64,000 bases of DNA from Pyrenopolyporus hunteri. Taxonomy: Eukaryota > Ascomycota > Sordariomycetes > Xylariales > Hypoxylaceae. Each line of letters begins with the position of its first letter. Position 1 is the first letter of the stretch. Below, one piece after another: positions 50,543 to 61,412 of this stretch. Made by a program: the position numbers and the translations under genes. Location of the stretch: assembly GCA_902806595.1 (NCBI GenBank), contig CADCXC010000008.1, positions 248,001-312,000 on the forward strand. Reading direction: 5' to 3'. The notes beneath the pieces were generated by a model. It ran no database searches. It was not told the DNA's origin and saw only the letters and a program-made list of their open reading frames with translations.

Positions 50543-51658
50543 TCATTGAGACTCAAGCCTCCCGTGCCCCTTTGGTGGCGCGTCCAGCTTTAGCGTCGGC
50601 ATAATATCGTCCGATAGGGAGTTCTGGAAACCCTCCAGGCCGCGGCCCTGTTTCAATGTCTCCCAATGGCTTCTGAGGGTATCCTCCCCAATTACCAGTT
50701 CAAATCCGGTCAGGAAGCAGAAGCTGATCTCTAGCCTCGCCAACTCGACCTCGCTCACCCCGCCAACCCGGGCGATCTTAGCGTGGGGATAGCTTAAGTC
50801 TTCGAGCGCCTTCATCGCTACTCTAAGGCCAGCTAGAAGGAGACGGTGACAATTCCTCCGCGTGACGGGAATGGCTCGCTCCTCAACAGCGAGCCGGAAG
50901 ATGTAAAACGACGTCGCAAGGTACACGGCAGTTGACATGGGACAGAACCGATGTATCCGCAGCAAATAATCCTCAATACTAATTGGCGGGGGCTGTTTAC
51001 TGAAGAACTTTCGCGTGATTGCGCTGTGTTGCAGATTGAGAGGCTGCGAGTCGGCACCAATGACAATGTATGGCTCGGGAGCGCTCTTCTTTGGCGCAGG
51101 AGCAGTCGTTTTTCGAAGGTGGACGCCATCAATAGGCTGATTAGGTGTTGCCTGACCCGGAGCCCTCGCCTGTGCTTGAGCCTTATCCTGAGCTTCGGCT
51201 TGTTCACGCAATCGAATCAAGCTTTTCTCAGAAAGGGACCTGACTATTTCCGCCTTTTCCCGCTGCATACTACGCATATTAGGGATAGTAGGACTCGTAG
51301 GAGGGGGTGTCGGAGGTATGTCGCCCGTTACGCGCACGAGAGCTTCGACGCCGGCGCTGAGGAGCTTGAGAGCAGCTATGGGGGAAAGCTTGAAGAGGTC
51401 ATGAGAGGAAGGGTTCGGAGCGGCGTGGAGCGGAGGCGGCGTCCGGGCCTGCCCGAGTAATTTTGGGTCCGTTGAAGGAATGGGTGGAGGAGGAGGGGAG
51501 GTTGGTGTCGCGCTGTTATCCTGTTCCGCCTGCGACGCCTGAGCGTCTGTCTGCCCGTCGTCGCTCGCCATCTGGCTATCGTCCGTCCGTCTTCTTTTCC
51601 TATCCAAACCTATCCGCTCTCGAGGGGGGGTACAAAGCGCCGTCCCTATATACAGCAC
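50543..51658 (-). CDS. PHO80-like cyclin
   Basis: A single open frame of 371 residues; a second in-frame start at 51571 (MASDDGQTD) would give 342 and may be the true one. The first half is disordered and rich in Pro, Gln, Ala and Ser. From about residue 200 the sequence follows the Pho80/Pcl cyclin box: SIEDYLLRIHRFCPMSTAVY, LATSFYIFRL, NCHRLLLAGLRVAMKALEDL, HAKIARVGGVSEVELARLEI and SFCFLTGFELVI. KVGG/RVGG followed by ELxxLE is characteristic. Such cyclins bind a Pho85-type kinase and link phosphate or nutrient state to transcription and metabolism. Whether this is the PREG/Pho80 orthologue or a Pcl6/7-type relative cannot be settled here. Confidence 0.85.
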   Translation of the reverse strand: MLYIGTALCTPPRERIGLDRKRRRTDDSQMASDDGQTDAQASQAEQDNSATPTSPPPPPIPSTDPKLLGQARTPPPLHAAPNPSSHDLFKLSPIAALKLLSAGVEALVRVTGDIPPTPPPTSPTIPNMRSMQREKAEIVRSLSEKSLIRLREQAEAQDKAQAQARAPGQATPNQPIDGVHLRKTTAPAPKKSAPEPYIVIGADSQPLNLQHSAITRKFFSKQPPPISIEDYLLRIHRFCPMSTAVYLATSFYIFRLAVEERAIPVTRRNCHRLLLAGLRVAMKALEDLSYPHAKIARVGGVSEVELARLEISFCFLTGFELVIGEDTLRSHWETLKQGRGLEGFQNSLSDDIMPTLKLDAPPKGHGRLESQ

Positions 51659-52384
51659 CGACTAGATAAAATGCTGTCGTCGCAGCGGACCGTCTAATGG
51701 AGCCGTCGTCGTCTTAGCTTTAATTCGGCCGATTAGTAGGCAGCACGAACCGTCATTCGAGCTAAGGAAGCTTCGTGATATTAAGCTTCGATCTACGACC
51801 CGTCTCGACTCATCATCTCATGCAAGAGCAATATGATGGGCAGCTCGGTGTCAGCTACCAACACAGCTTAGAGTAAGGTTCCCAGACCGTACGTGAGCTC
51901 CTTAAAAAAACAGCTATATTATAGGTAGGTAACCAGCCGTGCGCAGCAGCTGAACAGATCTAGCTGACCTGTCTCGACAAGGCTTGCGGAAGCATGTTGA
52001 TGATAAAGTACAATAGCTAAGAGGCGGTTGGGGCTAGCGTTGCCACTCATGAGGACAAAGACTTGTTAGAAAGCGGATTTGGCCGAGTCCTGGTCCTTGA
52101 TATACCAGCTATAGTAGGCCGCGTGATGATGATGGGCGAGCCAGACAGGAATAGGTGGCGGTCGAGGCCAGAGGGCTGGATGGAGAAGTCAGAAAATAAG
52201 ACGAGGGACTAAGAATATAGAAATACAAAAATACCAGGTACTCATTGATCTAGGTACTACGTTAGGTACATCATGCTATGTATTAACCAGGGACCTCGGA
52301 GAAGTGGGAGGAGAGACCCGATTTAAGGTTTTGTCCCTTCAATTAATATTCCCAACCCCCGGCTGTATCTGTGCTGCAGCTTAC

Positions 52385-52465
52385 CTAGGCCAGGTAGGTA
52401 CAATACAGTACCTAGGTAGGTAATCTACCATATGTACCTACAATACCTAGGTAGGTGGTAGGTGA
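52385..52465. repeat. Cluster of TACCTAGGTA palindromes
   Basis: Within about 80 bp the words ACCTAGGCCAGGTAGGT, GTACCTAGGTAGGTA and ATACCTAGGTAGGT occur, several of them perfect palindromes around CCTAGG. It is one of the densest patches of a motif scattered through the non-AT-rich intergenic DNA. Confidence 0.65.
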
Positions 52466-52860
52466 CCAATGCCCCGTAAAACATGCATAACAGTACCTAA
52501 TATAGGTAGTCCAGATCCATTGACATAATATGTATTGTATCGTACTGGACACGCGTAGCTGAGCTTGTTCTAAGCTAAGAGATCTAGCCTCGAGACGAAA
52601 TGGCGAAATATGGAGTCCAATTTAGACCTGGATGGACTCACTTATGCACACAAGGTGGTACCTTAGGGTGGACTCGAATACCTGTCTGCTGCCATGTGGT
52701 TATCTGTACTGCGTGTAGCGCATGCAGAGGTATTCAGAGGTACCTAATGCGCTCAACCATGCGATTGCAATTTATGGGCCAGAAAGAACAATTGGAAACC
52801 GCATTTGGTGGCCCCCTCGAGGCTTGCTAGACCGTTTCATTCGATCTCCCACAGCTCTTG

Positions 52861-52965
52861 TTAGTGTTCTTTTAGTGTTCTTTTAGTGCTCTTTTAGTTC
52901 TCTTTAGTGGGGGGTGCTCCTCTACCCAATCGTGCCTTAAGGGTCCTAAAGCACTCTAAAGCACT
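52861..52965. repeat. 11-bp tandem array followed by a reverse-oriented 10-bp repeat
   Basis: Four units of TTAGTGTTCTT and close variants occupy 52861-52904. Two exact copies of CTAAAGCACT at 52946-52965 read in the opposite sense (AGTGCTTTAG), so the two parts could pair imperfectly as a foldback. Confidence 0.6.
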
Positions 52966-55138
52966 TGCAGCTTATATCGGTGCGTGCCCTGCGTAGCCTG
53001 CGCCCAGGGACCCTCCTGCAGGATCTACTATGTACAGACCCGTGACCGTAATTAATGACCCTAATTTGGGAATCTGCATCACCCCGCCAGAGGGGGGAAG
53101 AAAGGGCCATGGGTTTTAGTTTACGACGTTGTACCGGTTCTATACCGGTTCCAACCTTGTGCCTGGGGGAACCTTAGCGACCTATAGCTGCGTCCCTAGA
53201 TAAGGGGTACATAGTGTAGGGTAACCCAACATAGATGAAGATTCCATCACCATTGTCACCATTGCTCCTGGGGAGGCGGCAGATAAACAACATTCACGAA
53301 TCACCTAAAGGCCCCGATAAAAAGTGAGCGATGTCAAATAGAAGCCTGCTCCGTGTCAGGGTATAAATGGGCCGCCCAAGCTTCCATTATACATCTCCTT
53401 ATCTCAGTATAGGTACTTGTGCAAGAGAGCTTCGAAGTGAGTCGTCAGCACCATCCAATTGAAGCGATACGAAACAGGTACAGCATATGCGGTATTCGCC
53501 AAGCAGAGAGACAGAAGAGGTAAATAGATAGCTAACTTACATATATGAGTTAATGAAGGGGCCAACAGCCTTGAGCTGGGGGGAGCATTTGCGGTACCCA
53601 GGACCAACACGTCCCGGAATGTCAGTTGTGACGGATCCCGTGGACCAATAGACTATACTCCGGATGTCTTGCCGTCATATAACTTGATACGCGAATACAG
53701 AGCATCCGTTCGCCTCCTCCTCCCAACGTCGCAGTCTACTATATGGAGAGGAGTGTTGGCTCGTTAACACGAGGGGAAGATCTGCGCCGTCCGTTGGAGA
53801 ATGTCTGTATGAAGACAGCTGTGCAGTATTGTACAATAGGTCCTGTGCGGCAAGACAGCATTCGACAACCATTATACCCTTTTTTATAATCTTGGGGTAG
53901 ATAACGAGACCGAGACTTTCGAAAGGGGCCCGAGGGAACCGTCATGACCTAACTAGACGCCTTTACGCAATGGAGGTCCGGAACTTCATAAGAGTCTCGA
54001 AGTACGAGGAGCACCTGCGTGTCCACTCCAGATATCAGCTTCTGCGACGTGTATACTTAGGTATCTATCCATGGACATGTTACAATAAAGGAGCCGGCAG
54101 CATCCAGGTTAGATCTAGATTATAAATGACATGTATCCTTAACAGTAGTATACGGGAATCTATTAGAGCAAGAGGAGGGTATTTTATTAGTTAATTTCGA
54201 TCTTCACGATGTCACAATCCTACTTCTCATCTCCCAATTCATTGTAACCTGGAACCCCTTCGCTTCAATTGTCAAGACCGGTTGAACCAAGGCCGCCATC
54301 TATTACTTCATCCCTGAAACCCCTTAGGAGTCGACAATAACTATGGCTATCGTCTCCACCAGAACAAACAAGAGCAGAAGTTATAGCATCCCAATCCACT
54401 TCCCTCGCTTCTTAAGACACTTCTACCGGGTTTTTAACCCAAGCAAGCTTCTTCTTCGTGTAACGGCGGACGAAGAACGCAAACATCAAATAACTCACTC
54501 GGGTACCACCCACGTAGGTACTGTACATATAGAATCCCCCATCTCCTCGCTTAGCGCTACCTACCCCAGAAATACCAGCGATCGGCAATCTCGCGAGCAC
54601 GAACCCCACGACGTCCTAGTACGGCGCGCTGTATGCATCCTGCAGGGCCTAGCCTATAGGGGCCTACGCATCTTCTTCGCTTCAGACGTGCCATGTCTAA
54701 GCGCGACATGGAGTACCACGTTCGGGTCTCATCTCGTACGCCTACCTGCAAATCAGTGGACGGCGGGAGGGAGATCGTGTATCGTGCGGGCGTGTCGAGA
54801 GACGTCGTGGCGGCGCAACCGTCCCCGCGGGACGATGTGCCTCCTACCTTGGGCGGGGAATGGTGGACACAAGTCCTACTTACTCGCGTGGCCCTGTGCC
54901 TATTGGCCGTTTTATAGTGTTCCGACTGGATGAATCGTGTACAATATATACTGATATCCAACATCATACCCACGCGGGCCTACACAGGCCTACGCCGCTG
55001 AAGAGGCGACGAGAGCAGAATGCTTCATGCGTCAGTGGCACGAACGCCCGCGAACGAGCTAACTGCCGCCGCATAGAGGGCGGAGTGGCCCTTCGCCAAG
55101 GTATGCGTTATAGGGCAAACTGCGTCCATAATAAATAA

Positions 55139-55215
55139 CATACCTACCTACCCAAAATACATACATGTCTACCGGTAGGTATATAAAGTAGGTAGGTAGG
55201 TAGGTAAGTAGATAG
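55139..55215. repeat. TAGG/CCTA microsatellite
   Basis: CATACCTACCTACC at the left and AAGTAGGTAGGTAGGTAGG at the right are in opposite orientation around ACATGTCTACCGGTAGG, so the array could form a hairpin. Confidence 0.7.
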
Positions 55216-55280
55216 GTAAATCCGTAGGTACTGTATACGCATACACAATTATGTAGGTATGTAAGTGGATAACGCATGCG

Positions 55281-55333
55281 GGTTAGGCATCTCTCCCCCA
55301 CGGGGAAGAGCACGCGAGCCTAACAGCCTAACC
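55281..55333. other. Nested inverted repeat (candidate structured element)
   Basis: GGTTAGGC at 55281-55288 pairs perfectly with GCCTAACC at 55326-55333. Inside, CTCTCCCC (55291-55298) pairs with GGGGAAGAG (55302-55310) with one bulged base. On the minus strand an A-box-like GGCACAGCGG lies just outside, but no proper B box or tRNA cloverleaf was found. Confidence 0.35.
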
Positions 55334-56240
55334 GCTGTGCCGCACATATAGGTAACGTAATGTACTCGGCACGGGACCTCGATACGTAAGACCCCCTAAC
55401 GTACCTCCGGAGGAATTCTGTCAGATAAATGAAAATAGATAACATACCAGATACAATGGCCCAATGACATTGTATTTGTGGTAAAATCCCAGAAATTCTC
55501 CTCACACAAAAATAAACTAAAAAAGAGCCTATAATTTCGGGTGAGCAGGTATAAATCTACACATGTCAGAAAGAACCCCTAAGGGAAGTAAGGTAGACCG
55601 TATTATGGATTAGCGATCTCGAAATCGATGAAGTAACCAAGGATCTCGAGCAAGTAAGTCCTCCACAAAGAGAGGTATCATAGACTAGTAAGCCGACGAC
55701 ATTACCAATAACGAAACACGATTGCTAGGGTTTAACAGGCTTATTCTTCTACCGTAATTTCTAACTTATATGTAGGTGCTGAGAGACAAGTCGGGACGAA
55801 TAAAAGGGGTTGGGAGATGACTCCGCGCATTGCACAGTACGTATCTAGGTATGTATGTGTCTCCTATTTCCCCTGATGGGTTCACCCAGTCGAACCACCC
55901 GGTGAATCATGCCATGACAGACAGGGTCAGTGGAGACGGCAGGCTCCAAGCAACGAGTTTCTCGTATAGAAGCGAATTATGTGAAATAGAGTTCGTCATA
56001 ATTACGCGCTGTACATACATACCTAAGTATCTCATGGTTAAGGATATAATCTGGACGATCTACCTCAGGTAAATAATTCGTAGCGGCTCCAATCAAATAC
56101 TTGCTGTATACGGACTCCCAATGCCTCATGTGATATGGTCCGGTTTCTATGCCAGCGGAAAATATTTGAAAACGGGCCGTCCCAGAAAGATCCCCATACG
56201 ATCTATTAACAACGGGACCGCGTACGAATTTGACGTCAGC

Positions 56241-58184
56241 TTAGCAGCCAAGGGTAACCTTGCAGTCCAGGACAGCGGTCTGGCCGCCCTCCACTGCCTT
56301 GATTGCGTCCTTGATGGTGCGTTCTAGATCCTCCGCTTTATCCACCTTCGCCGCGAACAGATCGCCTCCGGCCGCAGCCTTGGCAATACCCGAATAATCT
56401 GGCACGGGAGCAAACGAGATGTTGATCTCCTCGTTCGTTGCCGTAGAGCCCAACCCCTCGGGGTGCACTAGAAGCATCGATTTTCGAGGAGCGTTCCATC
56501 CTATTGATCGTTAAATTAGTATTTACTCCCGAGGTAAGGGAAGAAAAGGGCGGTTGGTCTTTATCCTAGGATTCACGGCCTACAGAAGGCTTACCTTTAT
56601 TATTCAGTACGATGGTCAAAACGGGGATGTTATAGCGCTTGGCTATCCAGTAGACACTACCGGGAACGGAGAATAGAAACGTGCCGTCGCCAACAATCTG
56701 TACGACGAATTTGCCCTTTCCACCATTTGCAACGTCTGTTGCCAGCTTGATGCCCAGTGCTGCGCCGCCGGACCATCCTAAGCCACCTCCGCCGCAGTTG
56801 ATCCATGAGCCCGGTAGTTCCGGCTGAACGTTATCATGCACGAACGTCGTATTCGTAACCGCTTCGACAGCCCAGATCGTATCTTGCGGACACAAGGAGC
56901 GAAGAGTCTTGGTGAGATATCCGGTGCCGAAAGAGCCGTCCTCAGCCGGGATCGCTTTGGATGCAATGGTAGCTATGCGTTCCTTGTATGATGCTTGAAG
57001 GTCATCCCATTTCCTTGTGGCGGCTGCGGTATCGACCTTCGAGACCAGGCTTTTAGCTTCTGAAATGATCTGATCAACCGCAGCGAATGAGTCGGCACGA
57101 TATCGGTGCTGGGCTGGGACGTAGAAGAGCGGCATGAGCTGCTTCAGGGGGTCGACGTCGATGTGGAAAACCTTGGTTCCTTCCTTTGGCTTGTTAAAGG
57201 TAGGGATCCAGGGGACATCGCAATCTAACACCACGATCACGTCCGCTTTCTCTATCCAGGGCTCGATACCGAATCGCAGGCCAAGCCAAGCGGGGTGAGA
57301 CGCGGGAAAGCACATATCACTGCCGCCCGTATCAAGGACGCGCAAACCCTTAACAGTATTAGCTAACTCCACGAGAGCTCCAGGTATTTTCTGGTTTCGA
57401 CCTGAATACCCAGTAATAAGTAACGGGTTTTCTGCACCAAGCAATGCCTCTGCAATCTTCTTGGCGGCCGCTGGAACCAATCCGCCCAGCTCTACCGGGT
57501 CCCAGACACCCTGTTCGAGCGAGTACGGTGTAATTTCTTCTTCCATCACCTCTCTTGCACCAACCAGGTATACCGGCCCCTGGGGATCGCTCGTCGCAAA
57601 CTGCAAGGCCCGGTTCACCATCTGCTTGATATTCTTGCCCGTCTTGATTTCCCCTGCATACCTGCAGTACTGACCAACGATCTGAGTCTGGTCGGGCACG
57701 TTCTGGATCCAATGGATATACTCGCTCCGTGATCCACGCATCTCTCCCTCGAGCGTGAAGGGACTCAGCCCCGCGAAGACTAATACCGGGGCGCGCCCAG
57801 TGCTAGCGTTGTGAACCGCAGCTCCTAAGCCCTGGGTACCGACGTCGACGTGAACAATAACGCACTGCGGCTTGCCCGTCAGACGCGCGTAGCCGTCGGC
57901 CATCGACATTGCTACCATCTTTTTAATGCAGGGTTAGTTTAATGCGTTATCGTCAGCAAAGCAGACGCAGGATGGTAAAGGTTATACAATACGCGATCAC
58001 CGCACGCCTACAAACGTACCTCGTTAGGACATGTGATAATACGTGGGAAATTCCCCTTATTCTCCCTCTGGCCCTTTACCATGGCTTCGATGATACTGGG
58101 ATGGTCCGAGCCCAGGTTAACGAAGCAGTGCGTAACACCCGCCTCCCATAATGCCTCGAAGAAGGCAAACGACGCTGTGTACAT
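56241..58184 (-). CDS. Thiamine-diphosphate-dependent enzyme (acetolactate synthase / benzoylformate decarboxylase-like)
   Basis: Three exons, 58184-58020, 57918-56595 and 56500-56241, give 582 residues. Junctions read IITCPNE-MVAMSMADGYA and VLNNKG-WNAPRKSMLLVHP; the introns are 101 and 94 bp. The N-terminal pyrimidine-binding domain has Glu55 in CPNE, the residue that activates the cofactor. The central domain follows, and the C-terminal domain has the ThDP/Mg2+ motif GDGTFLF at 465 through NN at 494-495. The order and length match the fungal ThDP-enzyme family related to acetolactate synthase and benzoylformate decarboxylase. The substrate, probably a 2-oxo acid, cannot be predicted. No targeting leader is obvious, so it is probably cytosolic. 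An additional upstream coding exon is possible because the start MYTASFAFFEALW begins directly at the domain. Confidence 0.88.
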
Positions 58185-61100
58185 TTTGGGGCCTGGAGCT
58201 GGAGAATAGACGAAGATGGAGGTGTTCGACGGAGTTACAATGGTTGGCTGCTGTCGTGTCTGTAAGGGCTGCTCCTGACTTGGGAGCCGTGTGTTGGGGA
58301 GATGTAGTATTATATAGCTTTACCGAAGAAATTGCTGTGGGAACTAGGCCCTTATACAAAGTCGAGCTACAGAGACATGTCTTATTGACGGGGCGTCCAC
58401 GGCCGGTTGAGGCACGAGCCGAGCTTCGATTGGCTGGGCCATGACGAGCCAATTCTTTCTTGCCGCATGGCGTCCCTCCGTACCGATTGAAGGCGCTATC
58501 GAGAGGTGCGGTTTCGGTCCATGAAGACGGTATGGACAGCTGAGGAAGCGTGGGTCGTGGCAAGTCGAGGCAGAGAAAGGTAGGGGAGATTATCCACCCG
58601 GTATTCCCGTTGCGGGGATGATGGGGGATGGGAATGGAGATGGGGACGAGAGGAGAGGAGAAACGTGATAGCGCAAACGATAGCGAGGGAGCCGAGGGTG
58701 GGGAAGGGGGTACCAACAAGGTAGAATACCTAGGTAGTAAGTGCCTATACACACATACGCATGTTGGTAAAATAAGGTGGGGGAGGGGCAGGCGCAGGTG
58801 GCCCAGTTGGAGGGGCTAGCAACAGGGATAGGGGCTTGAAGATTGAAAGCACAGGTAGGCAGGTTATTGTTGGAGACTGCACACCTATGATACAGTATTC
58901 CACCCTGATAGAATACAATACCTTAGCCCAGGAAGGTACATGAAGCGACTAACTACATGTATTGTACCTAACTCCTGAAGTTGCGGTCCGAAGTACAATG
59001 CTTAGTATCGGAAAAAGGCGGCTCAAAGAGAGACAACTGTCGATGGAAGAGCCCGCAGCCACCGAATGGAACTGAATACGGGTAGAATTCAAAATGACAA
59101 TAGGGCTGAATTGACAATTTGTCAGTTTACGTTACCTAGAATAAGAAGGCAGTGCGAAGAGATGTAGACGTCAAGTGGATTAAAACCGGTCCTATATTGA
59201 AGTAGAATATTAAAGTACCTTATCCGGAGAGTAAAGGGTTTTGAGATACCGGCCACCGACCTCATACGTCTACACCCGTAAGGCTAAGTACCTACCTATC
59301 TGAGTATACCTAACGTCAGATTTACGAGTATGTTTACTTAGCGTAACACGTAGGCACTTGCATTTCGCCCGCAGTAGCATGCAGTTCGAGGTCATGAGGA
59401 GCTACGAGCGAAAATTGGCAGTTTCCCTTACCTGTCATATGAGATACATGTAGCTAGTAAGCTCGTGGCTTGCGTTGAGTACCGCATACCTACCTACATA
59501 TAGATACATGTGAGTATTTAGGTAGGCACGTACTTGGTTACATACAGTACTAAGGGTACCTGCACGTAAGGCGAGGTGCTAAGTTATGTGTAACCTACCT
59601 ATTAGGTAGGTACCTCCCTTACAAAACAAATACTAACGTATACGATACTAATGACTTTGAGTACCCAAATATAGAGGAATACATGCAGGTAAGTAGTTAT
59701 TATAAAGGGTAGCGTCGAGTGTTAAATAACTTCGCTACACTTCTTCGTCTTCCAAATCTTCCAGGTCTTCTTCAACACCCAGAACACACGAACTACCAGT
59801 CAGTCGGTCAGTCAGTCATACCGCCTCGTCGCACGGCGAATCGCAAACTATAACCTTCGATAAGACAAGTCGGCATACTAGTTGATGCCTAATAAATAAG
59901 ATGGTGGAACATATGCGACATTCCGTTCTCGTTCTACCGCCACAAAATCCAAGGCGACACAGCAACGCCTACGTCTAAGACATCATGACATGGCATTAGG
60001 AGTGCGGCTCTAGGCGAAGAGGCTTAGAAGCAACGGTACGAGTGATATTAGACGTCAATACACTCGTGACGCTGCCGGGGCTCTGTTCAATCATCAGATG
60101 TGACCTGCCCAAGACGAGTCGATGTCAACTGAGAACGCATTACCTTTTAATAAAAAAAAAAATAGTTGAGACTCAGCTACGTCAACCCTCACATTTCGCA
60201 GTGTTTTCCCTTGCCCTCTTTCTTTTTTAAACGAATACGAGTGCCCTTGATATGGGTATAATAACTAGGGGGTGGCTTCCGGTATATGAACGCCTGCCCA
60301 TCCCGTCGATTTGCCCAACACCCCGGGAGCATCAACGTTACCTTCTAACGAGGTTATCTCTTAGCGCAACGAATCGGACGTAGACGATCTATCCCCAGAA
60401 TTCACGGATGGCCTTGGTCACCTACAATTGGCCGAATTGGCGCCACCGTTGCAAACCAGGCCTTATGGTATGACCTTTCCCATGCAAACGCGAAAGGGGA
60501 ACAGGAAAAGCCACGCTACGCCAAAAGGTGGCACGATAATTCTCATGAGCACTTGCTAATACCTACGTTCTGCAAGCTAAAGGGGAACCTGTGCGCCCAA
60601 CGAAGCTCTGCAAATCTCTACGCTTACTGTTGGCATATTCGCTTGTTTCCGTTTCGCGGCACGGGATGCTGCATTTCCACGATGGCTTGCCGTCCGGCAT
60701 CCAGGTAACTTATGTTTCTGTGATTGTTAGATGCGAAAATCCAGACAAGCTCTGTGCCATTTATTCTTAGGCGGTCCTTAGCTTGAACCGTCCCCTGTCC
60801 CTTTCACAAGATTGGCGGCCTCGTAACGGGATTGGCTCGTCGGATATACCGCAGTGGCCGAAAGATCGAGGAAGCTCGGTGGGCAAGACGCCTACTATGG
60901 GGTAGCAATGGAATTTCATTGATCTGGTACGGTCTCACTAAAATGAACAATACCTACAGAGGCCGCGGTGCCTGTGGATCAGGTAATTAACGCGGTGAAC
61001 TTGGCTGGGGGGGCGCGATCCTTGTCTTGGATCCCCTGGATCCCTATTGGGCAAGTAGTATCCGGGGGTGGCAGAATCGCAGGGAAATAATCCTGGAAAC

Positions 61101-61412
61101 AATCGTACGCCACGGAATGTAAATATTAGAAAAGAGCTGGTTTGCGACTTCTCATCAGTCGGACAAACACGCTCCTCTCCCACTCACACGGGAGTCAGGG
61201 TCCGCGAAAACTTTCCGCGACGGTCCTCCACACTCAGAGTGTTCCCTTTGGGTTCGGACATCATTTCAAAGGCCCAAGACATCCTTTGAGCGTCTAGGCT
61301 TGCGAAACCTCTTAACCTAAAAGCGCCTTACCTATACCTACCTCCTTACCTACCTACCTTAGTACGCGATAAAACATACTTCAGGTTGCGTATTTCCCAT
61401 TCAAAAAAAAGG
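58185..61412. other. Gene-free 3.2-kb region between two divergent enzyme genes
   Basis: Promoter regions of the ThDP enzyme (minus) and FAD oxidoreductase (plus). Contains a G/A-rich GATGGGG-type stretch near 58613-58670, repeated CCTACCTA/TAGGTAGG words (about 59288, 59490, 59590 and 61335-61362) and a CAGT/GTCA run near 59796-59818. A frame at 60042-60230 and others lack any support. Confidence 0.4.

Larger units (their letters stand above)
51659..56240. other. Gene-poor 4.6-kb region
   Basis: No convincing gene on either strand. Overlapping frames at 54343-54933 (plus, 196 codons) and 54557-54973 (minus, 138 codons) occupy the same DNA and show no domain, signal peptide or splice support. 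The region is rich in TAGGTA/TACCTA words and in short repeats, annotated separately. It may hold unrecognised non-coding RNA or long promoters. Confidence 0.4.

Noticed and set aside
54343..54933. 196-codon plus-strand frame in the gene-poor region
   Set aside because: Overlaps a 138-codon minus-strand frame, has irregular composition with no signal peptide or domain, and no splice evidence.
55279..55345. A functional tRNA gene on the minus strand
   Set aside because: An A-box-like word and weak acceptor pairing exist, but there is no TTCRANYC-type T loop or normal anticodon arm.
58117..58752. 211-codon minus-strand frame upstream of the ThDP enzyme
   Set aside because: It overlaps exon 1 of the enzyme in another frame and is Pro/Ser low-complexity 5' DNA.
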